A stretch of DNA of 64,000 bases from Bufo bufo (Eukaryota; Chordata; Amphibia; Anura; Bufonidae). This document shows, in pieces, positions 43,325 through 54,268 of this stretch; position 1 is the first letter of the stretch; each line of letters starts with the position of its first letter. A program made the translations under genes and the position numbers. The DNA is taken from positions 582,268,471-582,332,470 of the forward strand of contig NC_053390.1 of NCBI RefSeq assembly GCF_905171765.1. Reading direction: 5' to 3'. Under the pieces are notes generated by a model. It searched no databases, had not been told where the DNA came from, and saw only the letters and a program-made list of their open reading frames with translations.

Positions 43325-45476
43325 AACGGTCATGTTACATTCCCCGCACGGTGAACGCCATAAAAAAAAATAAATAAAAACTATGATGAAATTGAAATTT
43401 TGCCCACCTTACTTCCAAAAAGGGTAATAAAAGTGATCAAAAAAGTCGTATGTGTGCCAAAATAGTACCATTCAAACCGTCGCCTCATCCCGCGAAAAAT
43501 GAGCCCCTACATGAGACAATGACCCAAAAAATAAAAAAACGATGGCTCTCAGACTATGGAGACACTTTTTGGTTTCAAAAATGATATTAGTGTGTAAAAC
43601 CTTATAAATAAAAAAAGGTACACCATATTAGGTATTGCCGTGTCCGTAAGAACCTGCTCTATAAAAATATCACATGAACTAACTCCTCAGGTGAACAACG
43701 TAAAAATAAAAATGGTGTAAAAAAAGCCATAATTTTGTCACCTTACATCACAAAAAGTGTAATAGCAAGCGATCAAAAAGGTATATGCACCCCAAAATCA
43801 TACCATTAAAACAACTCATCCTGCAAAAAATGAGACCCTAACTAAGACAATCGCCCAAAAAAATAAAAAACTATGGCTCTCAGACTATGGGAGACACTAA
43901 AATGATTTTTTTTTTGTTTCCAAAAATGATATTATTGTGTAAAACTTAAATACATTTAAAAAAGTAAACATATTAGGTATCCCTGCGTCCGTAACAACCT
44001 GCTCTATAAAAATAGCAACATGATCTAATCTGTCAGATGAACGTTGTAAATAATAAAAAATAAAAACGGGTGCCAAAACAGGTATTTTTTGGCAAATTTT
44101 CAATTTTAATCAATTTTTCCCGTAGCAAAGCAAGGGTTAACAGCCAAACAAAACTCAATATTTAGTGCCCTGATTCTTTAGTTACAGAAACACCCCATAT
44201 ATGGTCATAACTGCTGTACGGGCACACGGGCCGGGCGCAGAAGGAAAGAATGCCATATGGATTTTGCAAGGCAGTTTTTGCTGGACTTGTTTTTTGACAC
44301 CATGTCCCATTTTGAAGCCCCCCTGATATGCACCCCCTAGAGTAGAAACTCCAAAAAGTGACCCTATTAAAGATACTACACCCCTCAAGGTATTCAAAAC
44401 AGATTTTACAAACTTTGTTAACCCTTTAAGTGTTCCACAAGAGTTAATGGCAAATGGAGATGAAATTTCAGAATTTCTATTTTTGTTACTTTGCTTCACA
44501 AAAAGTGTAATAAAGAGCAACCAAAAATCATATGTACCCTAAAATAGTACCAAAAAAAACTGCCCCTTATCCCGTAGTTTCCAAAATGGGGTCACGTTTT
44601 TGGAGTTTCTTCTCTAGTGGTGCATCAGGGGGCTTCAAATGGGACATGGTGTAAATAAACCAGGTCCAGCGAAATCTGCCTTCCAAAAACCACAAGGCGC
44701 TCCTTTCCCTCTACGCCCTGACATGGGGCCGTATAGTGGTGTACGATCACTTATCGGGTGTTCTGGTAAACCGCAGAGTCAGGGAAATAAATATAGGAGT
44801 TTTGTTTGGCTGTTAACCCCTTGCTTTGTTAGTGGAAAAAATGGATTAAAATGGAAAGTTTGGCAAAAATTGAAATTCTGAAATTTTCTATCTCCATTTG
44901 CCATCAACTCTTGGGGAACGCCTAAAGGGTTAATGATGTTTGTAAAATCAGTTTTGAATACCTTGAGGGGTGTAGTTCTAGAATGGGGTCACTTTTGGGT
45001 GGTTTCTATTATGTAAGCCTCACAAAGTGACTTCAGGATCTGAACTGGTCCCTAAAAAAGTGGGTTTTGAAAATTTTCAAGATTTGCATCTAAACTTCTA
45101 ATCCTTGTAACGTCCCCAAAAAATAAAATGGCATTCCCAAAATGATCCAACCATGAAGTAGACATATGGGGAATGCAAACTAATAACTATTTTTGGAGGT
45201 ATTACTATGTATTATAGAAGTAGAGAAAATTGAAACTTGGAAATATGCTATTTTTCCCAAATTTTGGTAAAATTTGTATTTTTTTATAAATAAAAATACA
45301 TTTTTTTTACTCCATTTTACCAGTGTTATGAAGTACAATATGTGACGAAAAAACTGTCTCAGAATGCCTGGATAAGTAAAAGCTTTTAAAGTTATCACCA
45401 CATAAGTGACACTGGTCAGATTTGCAAAAAATGGCCTGGCCCTTTAAGGTGAAATAAGGCTGTGTCCTTTAAGGGG
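42702..45476. mobile_element. TTAA-flanked non-autonomous DNA transposon (copy 2), 2,775 bp
   Basis: TTAA at 42698-42701 and 45477-45480. Left end CCTCTTAAG..., right end ...CCTTTAAGGGG. Landmarks shared with copy 1 include TTCAGACCTG near the left, TTGCCGTGTCCGTA-type blocks, CATATGGGGAATG and CAGTGTTATGAAGTACAATA near the right. No transposase frame. Removal rejoins the L2 reading frame as LKTFF then KYINAKKPRSEL. It contains a large internal inverted repeat (44,098-44,960). Confidence 0.85.
44098..44960. repeat. Internal inverted repeat of TTAA copy 2
   Basis: 44,098-44,480 is an inverted version of 44,573-44,960: for example AAGCAAGGGTTAACAGCC near 44,125 against GGCTGTTAACCCCTTGC near 44,811, and GACACCATGTCCCATTT against AAATGGGACATGGTGT. 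Copy 1 has this segment only in the direct orientation. Confidence 0.8.
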
Positions 45477-45480
45477 TTAA

Positions 45481-45712
45481 ATATATAAATGCTAAAAAGC
45501 CAAGGTCTGAGCTTCTACATTACAGCCCATAATTTTAACCACTACACTATAGAGCTTCATGGCCTGTTACTACAAAAAATAAAATAAAAAAAATATATGA
45601 GACTTCTGCTGTATAGAAAGATACTTACTATTGAGGCAAAATTAAATTTATAGATATATATTATTATTTTATTACCAAATATATATATATATATAAAAAA
45701 AATATATATATA
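45481..45712. other. LINE stub, SINE-like arm and AT-rich DNA
   Basis: The L2 frame continues about 12 codons past the TTAA site (to about 45,515), then changes to CATTACAGCCCATAATTTTA, the same sequence as one arm of the inverted repeat at 47,834-48,043. It is followed by (AT)-rich sequence up to the Tc1 terminus. Confidence 0.55.
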
Positions 45713-47280
45713 CAGGGAGTGCAGAATTATTAGGCAATGTTGTATTTTTGAGGATTAATTTTATTATTGAATAACAACCATGTTTCTCAATGAACCAAAA
45801 AAAACTCATTATATCAAAGCTGAATATTTCTGGAAGTAGTTTTTAGTTTGTTTTAGTTTTTAGCTATTTTAGGGGAATATCTGTGTGTGCAGGTGACTAT
45901 TACTGTGCATAATTATTAGGCAACTTAACAAAAAACAAATATATACCCATTTCAATTATTTATTTTTACCAGTGAAACCAATATAACATCTCAACATTTA
46001 CAAATATACATTTCTGACATTCAAAAAAACAAAACAAAAACAAATTAGTGACCAATATAGCCACCTTTCTTTGCAAGGACACTCAAAAGCCTGCCATCCA
46101 TGGATTCTGTCAGTGTTTTGATCTGTTCACCATCAACATTGCGTGCAGCAGCAACCACAGCCTCCCAGACACTGTTCAGAGAGGTGTACTGTTTTCCCTC
46201 CTTGTAAATCTCACATTTGATGATGGACCACAGGTTCTCAATGGGGTTGAGATCAGGTGAACAAGGAGGCCATGTCATTAGATTTTCTTCTTTTATACCC
46301 TTTCTTGCCAGCCACGCTGTGGAGTACTTGGACGCGTGTGATGGAGCATTGTCCTGCATGAAAATCATGTTTTTCTTGAAGGATGCAGACTTCTTCCTGT
46401 ACCACTGCTTGAAGAAGCTGTCTTCCAGAAACTGGCAGTGGGACTGGGAGTTGAGCTTGACTCCATCCTCAACCCGAAAGGCCCCACAAGCTCATCTTTG
46501 ATGATACCAGCCCAAACCAGTACTCCCACCTCCACCTTGCTGGCCTCTGAGTCGGACTGGAGCTCCTCTGCCCTTTACCAATCCAGCCACGGGCCCATCC
46601 ATCTGGCCCATCAAGACTCACTCTCATTTCATCAGTCCATAAAACCTTAGAAAAATCAGTCTTGAAATATTTCTTGGCCAGTCTTGACGTTTCAGCTTGT
46701 GTGTCTTGTTCAGTGGTGGTCGTCTTTCAGCCTTTCTTACCTTGGCCATGTCTCTGAGTATTGCACACACTTGTGCTTTTGGGCACTCCAGTGATGTTGC
46801 AGCTCTGAAATATGGCCAAACTGGTGGAAAGTGGCATCTTGGCAGCTGCACGCTTGACTTTTCTCAGTTCATGGGCAGTTATTTTTCACCTTGGTTTTTC
46901 CACACGCTTCTTGCGACCCTGTTGACTATTTTGAATGAAACGCTTGATTGTTCGATGATCACGCTTCAGAAGCTTTGCAATTTTAAGAGTGCTGCATCCC
47001 TCTGCAAGATATCTCACTATTTTTGACTTTTCTGAGCCTGTCAAGTCCTTCTTTTGACCCATTTTGCAAAAGGAAAGGAAGTTGCCTAATAATTATGCAC
47101 ACCTAATATAGGGTGTTGATGTCATTAGACCACACCCCTTCTCATTACAGAGATGCACATCACCTAATATGCTTAATTGGTAGTAGGCTTTCGAGCCTAT
47201 ACAGCTTGGAGTAAGACAACATGCATAAAGAGGATGATGTGGTCAAAATACTCATTTGCCTAATAATTCTGCACGCAGTG
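45713..47280 (-). mobile_element. Tc1-like element, full length (1,568 bp)
   Basis: Termini CAGGGAGTGCAGAATTATTAG and, inverted with mismatches, ...CTAATAATTCTGCACGCAGTG, flanked by TA (45711-45712, 47281-47282). The internal GTGCATAATTATTAGGCAAC near 45,906-45,925 is a second copy of the end sequence, as in IR/DR-type Tc1 elements. One transposase gene on the minus strand. Confidence 0.92.
46045..47061 (-). pseudogene. Tc1-like transposase, frameshifted
   Basis: The minus-strand ATG at about 47,059-47,061 begins MGQKKDLTGSEKSKIVRYL, a helix-turn-helix region with AKLLKRDHRTIKRFI. Then LWTDEMRVSLDGP (first Asp, near 46,640), MIFMQDNAPSHASK (second Asp, near 46,350) and SPDLNPIENLWS (Glu, near 46,245), ending KKGGYIGH at 46,048. 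A stop near 46,880 and several frameshifts (for example near 46,780, 46,555 and 46,400) disable it. The last 107 codons are still open. Spacing of second Asp and Glu fits DD34E. Confidence 0.9.
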
Positions 47281-47350
47281 TATATACAGCAGCACTCCTA
47301 TGATGCCGGGTGCAATTCCCAATAGTTGCTAGGGCCTGGAACGATGATCA

Positions 47351-47555
47351 TATAGTAAAAGGATAAGGCAGCACTCCGGTCTTCCAGTGAATAGATTAAT
47401 ACTTTATTACACCCAACAGCAATGCAGCATTTCAGCTCTCTCAACGCAAGAGCTTGACAAAGGCTCCATTGAGAGAGCTGAAATGCTGCATTGCTGTTGG
47501 GTGTAATAAAGTATTCATCTATTCACTGGAAGACCGGAGTGCTGCCTTATCCTTT

Positions 47556-47562
<7 letters not shown>
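47351..47562. repeat. Near-perfect palindrome, 94-bp arms, 24-bp spacer
   Basis: Arms 47351-47444 and 47469-47562 are reverse complements with one short indel. They contain CAGCAATGCAGCATTTCAGC and, in the right arm, GTAATAAAG. The right arm follows the order GAAA-hairpin, AATAAA, GGAAG of the PLE-type tails, so this is probably an inverted double copy of such a tail. Confidence 0.9.
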
Positions 47563-47599
<37 letters not shown>

Positions 47600-47612
47600 A
47601 GAGAGAGAGAGA
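47558..47612. repeat. (TA)n then (GA)n microsatellite
   Basis: TA repeats from about 47,559 to 47,597, directly after the palindrome, then GAGAGAGAGAGAGA to 47,612. Confidence 0.9.
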
Positions 47613-47805
47613 TAAAATCATACTTCTGATATATATGAATGCATAATATTTGGGAAACTACTACTGATGTTTTATCCATAATATATTTACATGTATTATA
47701 ATATATTATATATTCTAAATATATAATAATATATGTAAATACATTATGGCTAAAAATGTTTGTATTTGTTTAAATACATTTTACCCCCCTATTTCTGAAA
47801 ATTTT

Positions 47806-47880
47806 GTGACGGGATTCAAACTCACAACCTTATACATTACAGCCCAGAATGTTAACCACTACACTATACAGCTGCACAGC
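47806..47880 (-). repeat. tRNA-like SINE head
   Basis: The minus strand reads TATAGTGTAGTGGTTAACAT (A-box-like) and about 30 bases later GAGTTTGAATCCC (B-box-like), the internal pol III promoter pattern of a tRNA-derived SINE. Acceptor-stem pairing is not obvious, so this is not a functional tRNA gene. Copies of the A-box part recur at 45,530-45,560 (minus) and 48,010-48,040 (plus). Confidence 0.6.
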
Positions 47881-48043
47881 CAATTGCTTAAAAAAAAATA
47901 AAAAATATGAGACTTCTGCTGTATAGGAATACTTAATACTAGTAAGTATTCCTATACAGCAGAAGTCTCATATTTTTTATTTTTTTTATTTTTTAGTAAA
48001 TGGCCATGCAGCTCTATAGTGTAGTGGTTTAGATTCTTGGCCA
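47834..48043. repeat. Inverted repeat with a perfect 32-bp palindromic core
   Basis: The inner arms 47904-47935 and 47943-47974 are exact reverse complements with a 7-base spacer (core GGAATACTTA). The outer arms (47,834-47,890 and 47,997-48,043) contain the SINE A-box part in opposite orientation. A fold-back of two SINE copies. Confidence 0.88.
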
Positions 48044-48089
48044 GAAACTTTTCAGAAATAGAGGCTAAATTAGATTTAAATACACTGGG

Positions 48090-48318
48090 CGTCCTCAATC
48101 ACTGACTCCATATATGGACTTAGCTATTTATGGAGTCAGAGCAGGGACTCCTAAGCCGAACTAGAGTCCCGACACCCTCCCCTCTTCAGAGCAGGGGGTG
48201 CCTGGTTTAATGCTCGGCTTCTCACATTGACTTCCATTGTGCTCAGGTGCTCTGTAGAGGGAAGTGTTCTACTCGAGCACCAGAGCACACAAGCACTTTG
48301 GTGCTTGACCAACACTAG
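48090..48318. mobile_element. Probable hAT MITE fragment
   Basis: Ends CTTGACCAACACTAG (inverted TAGTGTTGGTCAAG, a hAT-like terminus) with GTGCTC/GAGCAC inverted motifs inside. The left end was not found. Confidence 0.45.
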
Positions 48319-48527
48319 TCACAATAGATTGTTGGGTAAGACAGTGCTGCTCCAGGGTCTCTGCATAGCAATAATTAGAAAGCTGCGTTGGCAGTTAAAA
48401 CCTATAACTGTCCTGCAACTTCTCATTTTCCCAGGCAATCTCTCTTAGCATATTGTTGGTACCTAAATTGTTTTATATAGAGTCTTATGCGACTCTCTTT
48501 TGCCACCTGCTGCTCTATACACAGGCT

Positions 48528-48780
48528 TAGGTTACATTCACACGACCGTGTGTGTTTTGTGGTCTGCAAATTGCGGATCCACAAAACAAGGATACCAGCA
48601 GTGTGCGTTCCGCATTTTTTGGAACACACATGGCCAGCCCTATGATAGAAATGTCTATTTCTGTCTGAAATGGCGGACAGGAATATCTATCTTTTTTGTG
48701 GGTCTGTAGAACGGAAGTACAGATGCAGACAACACACGGTGAGCATCTTTTGCGGCCCCACTGAAATAAATTGATCCTCA
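48528..48780. mobile_element. Harbinger-like MITE fragment
   Basis: GTTACATTCACACGACCGTG near 48,531 resembles the GGGTACTTTCACAC ends, followed by TTGCGGATCC and GTGTGCGTTCCGCA. The right end is not visible. Confidence 0.5.
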
Positions 48781-48806
48781 TGATGTATTTCCTGTTCTCC
48801 TACTCA

Positions 48807-50275
48807 CTAAGGATGAGCAAACTCATCTATGGACACACGATCTTTGGTGCTGTAAAATGGATGTAAAATACAGTATTCATAGAAAGGACTTGAGGGCTAC
48901 AAAAAGAAGAAAAACGGGGGGAGGGAAAAGGAAAATGGTCCTGCAAACAAATGTGGATAGGGAAATGATTTAAAATAACAGAATAAAAAAATAAAAATAA
49001 CAATCTTGAACCAGCAGGCGGTGGTCTAAGTGGAGTAGGAGGTTGAGAAGGCGGTGGACATGGCGGTGTAGGTGGAAGAGGCGGAGGAGATAGCCAATGT
49101 TTTTGTGGTTTTATTTTCTTTTCTTTTTCTTTTTTAATTTGTCTGTTAATTCTATGTGTGAGCTATAGCCATTTCTATGGGTGTGGCCGGTATAGCTCTC
49201 TACTCCACTATAACAAATAATAATATTGAGCCAGGTGGTGAAGGTCTGAGTGGAAGAGGAGGTGGACATGGCGGTGTAGGTGAAAGAGGCGGAGGAGGTA
49301 ACCAACACTGTTTTGTGTTGTGGTTTTTTATTTTATTTATTTATTTTATTTGGGGAGGCCCCAAAACATTGGAAATAGCAAATAGAATTGTTCTGGAGTA
49401 TAACAGTGGCTGGAGGAGTCAGTATACTTCTCTACTCTGCCCAAGGTATGGACAGGTCCTTTGGGATCCATGCCTGGTTCATTTTAATGAACGTTTGGAG
49501 TTTGTCCAGAGACAGAAGCAAGGACGGCATGTTGTCCTTGTAGCAGGGATCCAGGAGGGTGGCCACCAAGTAATCAGCTCAGCACTGGTAAGAATGAGGG
49601 CAACTCGGGGATCATTGCGCAGGCACTGCAGCATGTAGTCAGTCATATGTGCCAGACTGCCCAGAGGCAACGACAAGCTGTGTTCAGTGGGAGGTGTATT
49701 GTCTGTGTCCTCTGTATCCCCCCCAGCCATGCTCCAATGATGTCCGTGAGCTGATTTGGGTGCCACCCTGCTGTGAACATGGTTCCTCCTCATCATCATC
49801 ATCCTATTCATCCTCCAAAACAGTGCCCTGGCTGGACAGTTGTGTACCTGGCTGCTGTTGGTGCAGGAACCCACCCTCCGGGCCACGTGTGAACGACTGG
49901 ACTGATAACCATGGGAATGATACCTGTTCCTCCTCTTCCTCCTGTGCTACATCCTCATCCATCCTCGCCTGAAGTATAAACACTGGATCTGTCCCTACAC
50001 TAGTTAGAACAGAATGGTGTTGTAACATGTGATCCGGCATTTATGTGTGCAGGGTCACATGCTGCGCCGGTCAATCATAGCCATGCCAATACTAAGCATG
50101 ACTGTAATGGCTTCAAAGTGCCCACAGCTTAAAAGCTTGTTGATTGGCTGTGCTGCAGCCTTTCAACAAGCTTAATTATTCACCCTAACACCAAACCTGA
50201 TCACGGACTTTCATGGCAAAGTCTGTGTTCTGGTTCGGGTACCTGGACAATAATAATGTTGCAGAGTTCACATCA
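48807..50275 (-). mobile_element. hAT-1-related element, internally deleted
   Basis: CTAAGGATGAGCAAAC at 48,807 resembles the hAT-1 terminus. The minus strand from about 50,243 shows a 5' region parallel to hAT-1 17,560-17,830 (GGTTTGGTGTT, AAAGGCTGC, AGCCAATCAACAAGC, GGCATGGCT, CAGCATGTGACCC). The 3' part has ATTTCCCTATCCACATTTG as in hAT-1 near 22,500. Most of the transposase is deleted. Confidence 0.7.
49479..49960 (-). pseudogene. hAT-1-type transposase fragment
   Basis: The minus-strand frame contains TPPTEHSLSLPLGSLAHMTD then YMLQCLRNDPRVALIL, closely matching hAT-1 residues encoded at 21,090-21,200. A degraded version of the following LLDSRYKD block (WIPATRTTC in a shifted frame) comes next. 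It lacks the BED finger, first catalytic Asp and dimerisation domain. In hAT-1 this region lies between the core and the C-terminal domain. Confidence 0.8.
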
Positions 50276-50280
50276 GCATT

Positions 50281-52580
50281 CAGCCTGCCAGTTGCTTCCA
50301 CAAATCCAGTTTGGCTGCCCAGTAGTCCAGTAGATGTTCAATGTGGGGTGGCAGGGTTCTGTCCAAGTATGCTACCATCTGCTGGTTCAGGTCCTGCTCT
50401 ATGTCTAGCTCCTGGTGAGTAGTTTCTTCACTATGCGGGTGAAGGAAGCTGCTCATCAGAGACTCTAGACTCAAGCTGCTGCTGATGGAGCTGGTACTGC
50501 CACCCTACCCCTCCCCAGCAGCAATGGCAGTGGAATGTGAGCACAGAGGGCCCCCCCCGGTCAGACCTGCGAGAGGACGGACGATGGCGCATATAGGCAG
50601 CGGCCAACTGACTACATAGGATGTCTCTATAGTAGTTCAGTTGGTCCTCCCTCTCAGCGGGTGTAAAAAAGGCCCCCATTTTGGACCAATAGTGAGGGTC
50701 CAACAAGTTGGAGAGCCAGAAGTTATCCCTATGCCGAATGGTGACAATTCGTCTGTCACTACCCAAGCAAGTGAGCATGCAGCGGGCCATTTGTGCAAGT
50801 GACTCGGAAGGACTCCCTGCCTCCATCTCCACTGCATACTGCCACGGTGTGCCTGGGTCATCTGCCTTCCTCATCTCCCTCTTGCTCCTCCTGCTGCTAC
50901 TGTGTACATGTGGTATGCTGGAGGGGCACTTTGAATAGTCTTTGCAGTGGAGGCTGAGGATATGGTGGAGGATGAGGAGGCAGAGGCGGACATTGTCGCA
51001 GGACAAGCAGAGAGGCAACGTGGAGGCGTCACCTGTCCAAGTTGCTGGTGTGGCTGTACAGGAACCACATTCACCCAGTGGGCCATAAAGGACATGTACT
51101 GTCCCTGACCATAGTTATAACTCCACAAGTTGACACTTTGGCAGACACCGACAGGCTCAAGGACTGGCCCACCTTCTGTTCTACATATTTGTGCAGGGCT
51201 GGTACTGCCTTTTTGGCAAAGAAATTGCGGCTTGTGACTCTCCACCTTAGCTCGGCACAAGCCATCAGTTCTCTGAAAGGTGCAGAGTCCACCACTTGGA
51301 AAGGGAGGAACTGCAGCACCAGCAACTTGGACAGGAGCACATTCAGCTTCTCTGCTGTTGGATGATTGCACGCATACTGTTGTCTCTTGGCAATCGATTC
51401 AGTGATTGATTGCTGACGTAATGAGTGACGAGGAGTAGGAGGAGGAGGAGCAGAAACATCGGAACCAGCGGATGATGGGAATGACAGACCGCTCCCTTCG
51501 GTTGAGGTGGTGGAGCCTTGACTGCCTGAAACCAGGTGCTTGCCACTGGGTGATGCAGCGGTTGCAGCAGCAGGCTGGACCACCACAAAGGAGCCACGGT
51601 TCTCCCAGGCTACTGTATGGCGACGTTGCATATGTTGACGCAAGGCCGTAGTGCCAACATTGGCTCCCTGGCCACACTTCACCTTCTGCCCACAGATTCT
51701 ACATATGGCCACGTTCACCTCCTCCGGCGGCTTACCACCAACACTACGCACTGACTGAATGCTACCGCCACTGCCTCCAAGAACCCCTGCACTGCTACTT
51801 CCCGGGCAGGTAGGCTCCTGCAAAGCGGGTGGTCTATCCCTGGCATGTTTGGCTTCCGACCTCCCACTGCTGCCACCCTGCTGACTCCTGGCCATGCTAG
51901 CAACTTTTTGGCCCTCCCGCTGGCTCACGAGCAAGCTGCCACCCTCTCCCCGATGATGATGAAGCCCCTTTGTCACACGGCTCCCAAGTGCGATCAGCTA
52001 TATCATTATCATTGAGTACTGTCTGCACATCACTGATGTCCTCCTCAACGGTCTCTGGGTCAGGACCGCTCACAACACCAGCTCCTACGCCACTCTCCTC
52101 ATCACTACTTGCCTGCCTACCGGAGGAAGCGGCAGATGTCTCTTCCAGAACTTGGCTGGGCAGTAGCTGCTGACTGTGCTCTAGAACTTCATCCTCGCTG
52201 TATAGTGGAGCTGAGCCCACAGCATAAAATACTTTTGTGGCTCTAGAAACAGAAAAGGACAGAGGCAGGTTGAGGACAGTTGGGGGCACAGGGCCTGCTC
52301 CCGGGCCATGCCAACTAAGGGTTTTGTCTGACGAACCCACTGACTCTTGGCTGGGGGTGTCTGATGTCACTTGCGACGATGTCGAAGATCGAGTCAACCA
52401 ATCAAGAATCGCTGGGTGTCTGGTCACGACACGAGTGCTAGCTGAGACTGGGAGCTCAGGCCTCTCGAAGTGACCTCTGCTGCCATAGCCCCTTACTCTG
52501 CTGCGACCTCTGCCTGCACCAGGAACATTTAAGCCTCTGCCACTCCCCTGTGCTGGGCCTGGCACTTCTCTGCCTGACAT
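50281..52580 (-). pseudogene. hAT-3 transposase (BED zinc finger, partial catalytic region)
   Basis: The minus-strand start MSGREVPGPAQGSGRG at 52,580 opens a Gly/Arg-rich N-terminus (GRGRSRVRGYGSRG), then a Ser/Asp/Glu-rich linker. After a frameshift near 51,910 follows a BED finger: AICRICGQKVKCG...NVGTTALRQHMQRRH (about 51,620-51,705). Then SITESIAKRQQYA and the motif block RELMACAELRWRVTSRNFF. The first catalytic region is damaged (STCGVITMVR near 51,120 where TDTWTS is expected; YGQGQYMSFMAHWVN follows). A deletion removes the middle. The next blocks are QMARCMLTCLGSDRR, NFWLSNLLDPHYWSKMG (about 50,690) and LDYWAAKLDLWKQLAG (about 50,290). The C-terminal SERVFS block is missing. Confidence 0.82.
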
Positions 52581-52609
52581 ACTGTTACATCAAATAAATA
52601 AAAAGGAAA

Positions 52610-53791
52610 TTAAAACATCCCACAAAAGCCTTTACTACAGATAACTGCACCGCTGGGCGGCAAATATATTTTTTCTTTTTCCGCTAAAACACCATACAAA
52701 AGCCTTTACTTCAGATTACTGCACCGCAGATCAGCAAAAGTATTTTTCTTTTTTCCCTAAAACACCCCACAAAAGCCTTTACAGCAGATTACTACAATGC
52801 AGAGCCGCAAATGTACTTTTTATTTTTCCGCTAAAACACCCAACAAAAGCCTTTACAACAGATTACTGCACCACAGAGTGGAAAATGTATTTTTATTTTT
52901 GTGCTAATACACGTCACAAAAAGCTTAACAGGAAATAACTGCACCGCAGAGTGGCAAATGTATTTTTTATTTTTGTGCTAAAACACGACACACAAAGCTT
53001 AACAAGTAATAACTCCACCGTTAAGCGGCAAATGTATTTTTTCTTTTTACACTAAAACACATCACAAAAGGCTTTACAAGAAATTACTGCACTGCTGAGC
53101 AACAAATGTATTTTTTCTTTTTGTACTAATACACGTCACATAAGGCTTTACAAGAAATTACTGCACTGCTGAGCAACAAATGTATTTTTTCTTTTTGCAC
53201 TAATACACGTCACATAAGGCTTTACAAGAACTGACTACACCGCTGAGCGGCAAATATATATTTTCTTTTTCCGCTAATACACCCCACAACAGCCTTTACT
53301 ACAGATTACTGCACCGCAGAGTGGCAAATGTATTTTTTTTTTTTTGCGCTAATACACGTCACAAAAGGCTTTACAAGAAATAACTACATCGCTGAGCGGC
53401 AAATATATATTTTCCACTAAAACACCCTATAGAAGCATTTACTACAGATTACTGCACCACAGAGAGGAAAATTTATTTTTTATTTTTGCGCTAATACATG
53501 TCACAAAAGGCTTCACAAGAAATAACTGCACTGCAGAGCGACAAATTTATTTATTTCTTTTTGCGCTAATACATGTCACAAAAGACTTTACAAGAAATAA
53601 CTACACCGCTGAGCGGCAAATATATATATTTTTTTCCGCTAAAAAACCCCACAAAAGCCTTTACTACAGATTACTGCACTGCAGAGCTGCAAATCAATTT
53701 TTTCTTTTTGCGCTAATACACGTCACAAAAGACTTTAAAAAGAAATAAGTGCACCGCTGAGCGGCAAATCAATTTTTTTCTTTTTGCACTA
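52610..53791. repeat. 74-bp tandem array upstream of hAT-3 transposase (first part)
   Basis: About 16 units. The landmark ACAAAAGCCTTTAC recurs every 73-74 bases (for example 52,622, 52,696, 52,769, 52,843), each unit with GCAAATGTATTTTTTCTTTT. Two unit types alternate loosely (CACCCCACAAAAGCC and ACACGTCACAAAAGGC). Interrupted at 53,792 by the LTR retrotransposon. Confidence 0.88.
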
Positions 53792-54247
53792 TGTGGGGAC
53801 TCGCTCTGGTAGACAGCATTAGCGGACACTGTATAGAGGCAACAACAAATTCTTTGGATCAAACAGTTCAGTGTTTTATTCACACTTTAGGCAAGTGACA
53901 AAACAAGCAGTCATATTCAAACAAAATGTCACCTTGCGGTGTTGGTGGTAATTCAGACCATGCGGCAATTCTGCTTCAAGGAGTCCTTGCTGATTGCAGC
54001 ACCAACCTGTTTTTACGCCAAACAGGTAGCAAGCCTTCATCCAGACATAAGGCTCCCAGATCTCAACAGAGAGACATCGCTTCTGAGCCCAGCTGCCTAT
54101 TTAAGGACAGCCAGGTGCTGCCAGAACCCGGACCATCATTTAAAATCCAGTCCCGTATTTGACCTCACCTGGCTGTAAATCAGCCCAGCAGCACATGCTG
54201 GGAGTAAAATATCTGTTTTCCAAAACCAAACCTCTCACTGTGTCACA
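53792..54247 (-). repeat. 3' LTR (456 bp)
   Basis: On the minus strand it starts TGTGACACAGTGAGAGG and ends GCGAGTCCCCACA. It contains CTTAAATAGGC (possible promoter element) and AATAAAACACTG (polyadenylation signal, about 53,868-53,880). Confidence 0.9.
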
Positions 54248-54268
54248 TACCTACCCCCCCCTTTGTTC
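54248..54268 (-). promoter_or_regulatory. Polypurine tract
   Basis: The minus strand reads AAAGGGGGGGGTAGGTA immediately before the 3' LTR TGTGACAC, the expected plus-strand primer site. Confidence 0.8.

Noticed and set aside
47351..47562. Transcription terminator or miRNA precursor from the long hairpin
   Set aside because: The arms extend far beyond a precursor, have no U-run terminator logic, and are explained by an inverted repeat of a tail sequence.
47806..47880. Functional tRNA gene
   Set aside because: A- and B-box-like motifs are present, but no acceptor stem or convincing anticodon arm could be folded.
50281..52580. Possible host BED-finger gene on the minus strand
   Set aside because: Frameshifts, an internal deletion, missing dimerisation domain and hAT-type flanks indicate a decayed transposon.
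52610..53791. CRISPR-like direct repeats
   Set aside because: Units are contiguous and diverged with no unique spacers, and the context is vertebrate transposons.
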